A stretch of DNA of 64,000 nucleotides, from assembly GCA_905221615.1 (NCBI GenBank), contig CAJNDT010003290.1, positions 248,001 through 312,000 on the forward strand, in the 5' to 3' direction. The translations under genes and the position numbers were made by a program. Below the pieces are notes generated by a model, which saw nothing but the letters and a program-made list of their open reading frames with translations, ran no database searches and was not told the origin of the DNA. How positions within the stretch are numbered: position 1 is the first letter of the stretch; every line of letters begins with the position of its first letter. This document shows positions 63,101 through 64,000 of the stretch, piece after piece. Source of the DNA: Symbiodinium sp. CCMP2592. Lineage: Eukaryota > Sar > Dinophyceae > Suessiales > Symbiodiniaceae.

Positions 63101-63640
63101 GTAGATGAGCCAGGAGCTGTCGGCAGCCCAACAGTCTCTTCAGCAGGTCGGTTCTGAATGCTTGGGGATAGCACCTGAAGGGGGCAAGCGTTGGCTCCGG
63201 ATTGATGCTGCATTTCAAAGATCATAGAGCAGCTGTTGCAGCTTATCGGGTTCATGTTGTCTAAAGGCTCAGATGCATCGCAGGAGAAGCAGCTGTCCCG
63301 GCAAGCATTGGAGGAGGCACGGGGCAGTCTGCCATCCCCGAAGTCTTGAACACCTGGCACACGAAAGCCCTAGTTTTACGGTTCTGAGAGCATCGCCCAA
63401 GAACACATGGGCAAGATCTGCGCCCTTGTTTATGGTGACGTTCGAGGAGCGCCGGAAACATCGGCTCCAGCAGGTGGATGTGGCGTCTGTGCGGATCCCA
63501 ACATTAGCTGTCGGCCGGAGGGCGTGTGGTAGGTCTAGATACTGTTGGAGAAGGCACCTGAGACGACATCTGACTTCGCGCATTTCCTGCCCCCCGACCC
63601 AAGGAACGAGATGCCTTCAGGAGCCAGCTTGAGGAGAAGA
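57117..63640 (+). CDS. Long coiled-coil protein, right part: many micro-exons
   Basis: Examples with good borders: 57858-57889 (AEMLRREKQA), ~57979-58020 (EKRRHEEAYEEART), 58419-58469 (ECAEGLRGAVQGLEGTK, GTAAGA donor), 59095-59141 (ELERSKAEGESLQAAL), ~59713-59758 (VTSLQASLDELSSEK, GTGAAC donor), 60095-60134 (AQVRDLQAKLALQ, GC donor), ~60409-60453 (QEELRQLQQTEENHRGE), 61148-61215 (MSRVLQDLASERKALQEARA), ~61256-61305 (TQEKRLGRQKVEEEISSQ), ~61630-61677 (EEKRLVQQKMEEAVD), ~61832-61905 (KESRLREGLQRLENA), 63105-63146 (MSQELSAAQQSLQQ, GT donor), 63284-63340 (EKQLSRQALEEARGSL) and ~63621-63641 (SQLEEK). Same style as exons at 36.4-42.8 kb, same strand, so most likely one gene split by the antisense retroelement. 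The end is beyond the window or unclear. No motor, membrane or catalytic domain was seen. Confidence 0.6.
58165..58217. repeat. Two adjacent palindromes
   Basis: CTAAATACACG (58165-58175) and its exact complement CGTGTATTTAG (58177-58187) share a one-base centre. Twelve bases on, CGAGATCTCGAGATCTCG (58200-58217) is a perfect 18-base palindrome. Both lie in an intron of the coiled-coil gene. Confidence 0.85.
62160..62940. repeat. G/T-rich degenerate GGTTAGG-type tract, ~780 bases
   Basis: The + strand is dense in GGTTAGGT, GGTCAGG, GGTTGGGT and TTAGGGTTT words, with strong strand asymmetry (few runs of C). It looks like heavily decayed tandem repeats related to, but not identical with, TTTAGGG. 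Coiled-coil-like exons occur on both sides, so this is likely intronic. Confidence 0.7.
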
Positions 63641-63739
63641 CGTCACTCTTTTGCAGCGCCGAGGAGGCGCACTCTCGGCCAGAGCGAGACCCGAGCAGAG
63701 CTTAGAGACAAAGCACTGCCCCGTGCACTTGGCTTCTGC

Positions 63740-64000
63740 GGCTTCTGCAGCCATTTTGGCGGATTCTAGTGTGCAGAAAGAATACAGAGTCATCGCGGGT
63801 GCCTCGATCGGCCATGGCTTCAAGATTCCAGCTGCTGGTCCTCGGGTGGCTCGTCCTCGTCGTTCCCAGCGTTGCTTTGGATCGCTGCGTCGCAGAGCTC
63901 GCTGGGAGGACTGGCGAATGCACTCCATCCGACTGGGTAGATGGCACAGACGAGTTGCAAGACTTGTCCGTGAAGTGTTTCAGAGAGTGTTTTGCCGACC
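63740..64000. other. Window end; possible next exon or gene start
   Basis: An ATG at 63812 opens a frame (ASRFQLLVLGWLVLVVPSVA) that looks like a signal peptide, followed by LDRCVAELAGRTGEC and a Cys-containing stretch running to the window edge. This could be the start of a new secreted or membrane protein gene on the + strand. Cut by the window, so not verified. Confidence 0.4.

Noticed and set aside
1..64000. CRISPR arrays, rRNA genes, bacterial operons, riboswitches
   Set aside because: No regularly spaced identical repeats, no rRNA-like conserved blocks, and no compact same-strand gene spacing; the DNA is eukaryotic and intron-rich.

Overview
The window looks like nuclear DNA of a dinoflagellate, most likely a symbiodiniacean-type genome. 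Protein-coding signal is broken into short exons separated by small introns. Several reconstructable introns use GC or even GA at the 5' end instead of GT. Intergenic DNA is rich in simple repeats, and transposable elements with dinoflagellate-like features are abundant. No rRNA, tRNA, CRISPR array, bacterial operon or plastid/mitochondrial gene was seen. All six host genes I could recognise or partly rebuild are on the + strand, as expected for unidirectional dinoflagellate gene arrays. All exon boundaries were worked out by eye from reading-frame continuity and need transcript support.

Layout. 1-7.3 kb is a mobile-element patchwork: a Merlin/ISXO2-like transposase, a superfamily-1-helicase-like gene with a degraded inverted copy, and three direct copies of a ~285-base repeat between them. 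7.3-13.2 kb holds poorly recognisable exon-like stretches and a foldback repeat cluster. 13.2-14.9 kb is an intact, intronless F-box/kelch gene. 15.0-15.55 kb is a degraded coding stretch. 17.5-18.2 kb is a five-exon gene for the Sec61 beta translocon subunit. 19-22 kb is dominated by microsatellites. 24.0-25.1 kb is a J-domain co-chaperone gene. 28.4-30.2 kb encodes a splicing-factor-like protein with a U2AF-ligand-type motif and two U2AF-homology (UHM) RRM domains. 30.4-32.3 kb is an EH-domain gene.

From about 34-36 kb to at least 63.6 kb the + strand carries many very short exons, each encoding a few heptads of charged coiled coil; this looks like one very long gene. Into it, in antisense orientation, a ~14 kb non-LTR retrotransposon (about 42.8-57.0 kb) is inserted and almost fully open. 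Read on the - strand it has ORF1 (coiled coil), a 2,482-codon frame with four tandem copies of an unrecognised two-part module plus membrane-like segments, the first part of an RNase H domain, and then, after a one-base frame change, the rest of RNase H, an APE-type endonuclease, a reverse transcriptase and a C-terminal zinc finger. The four-fold module and the RNase H-endonuclease-RT order are the most unusual things in the window.
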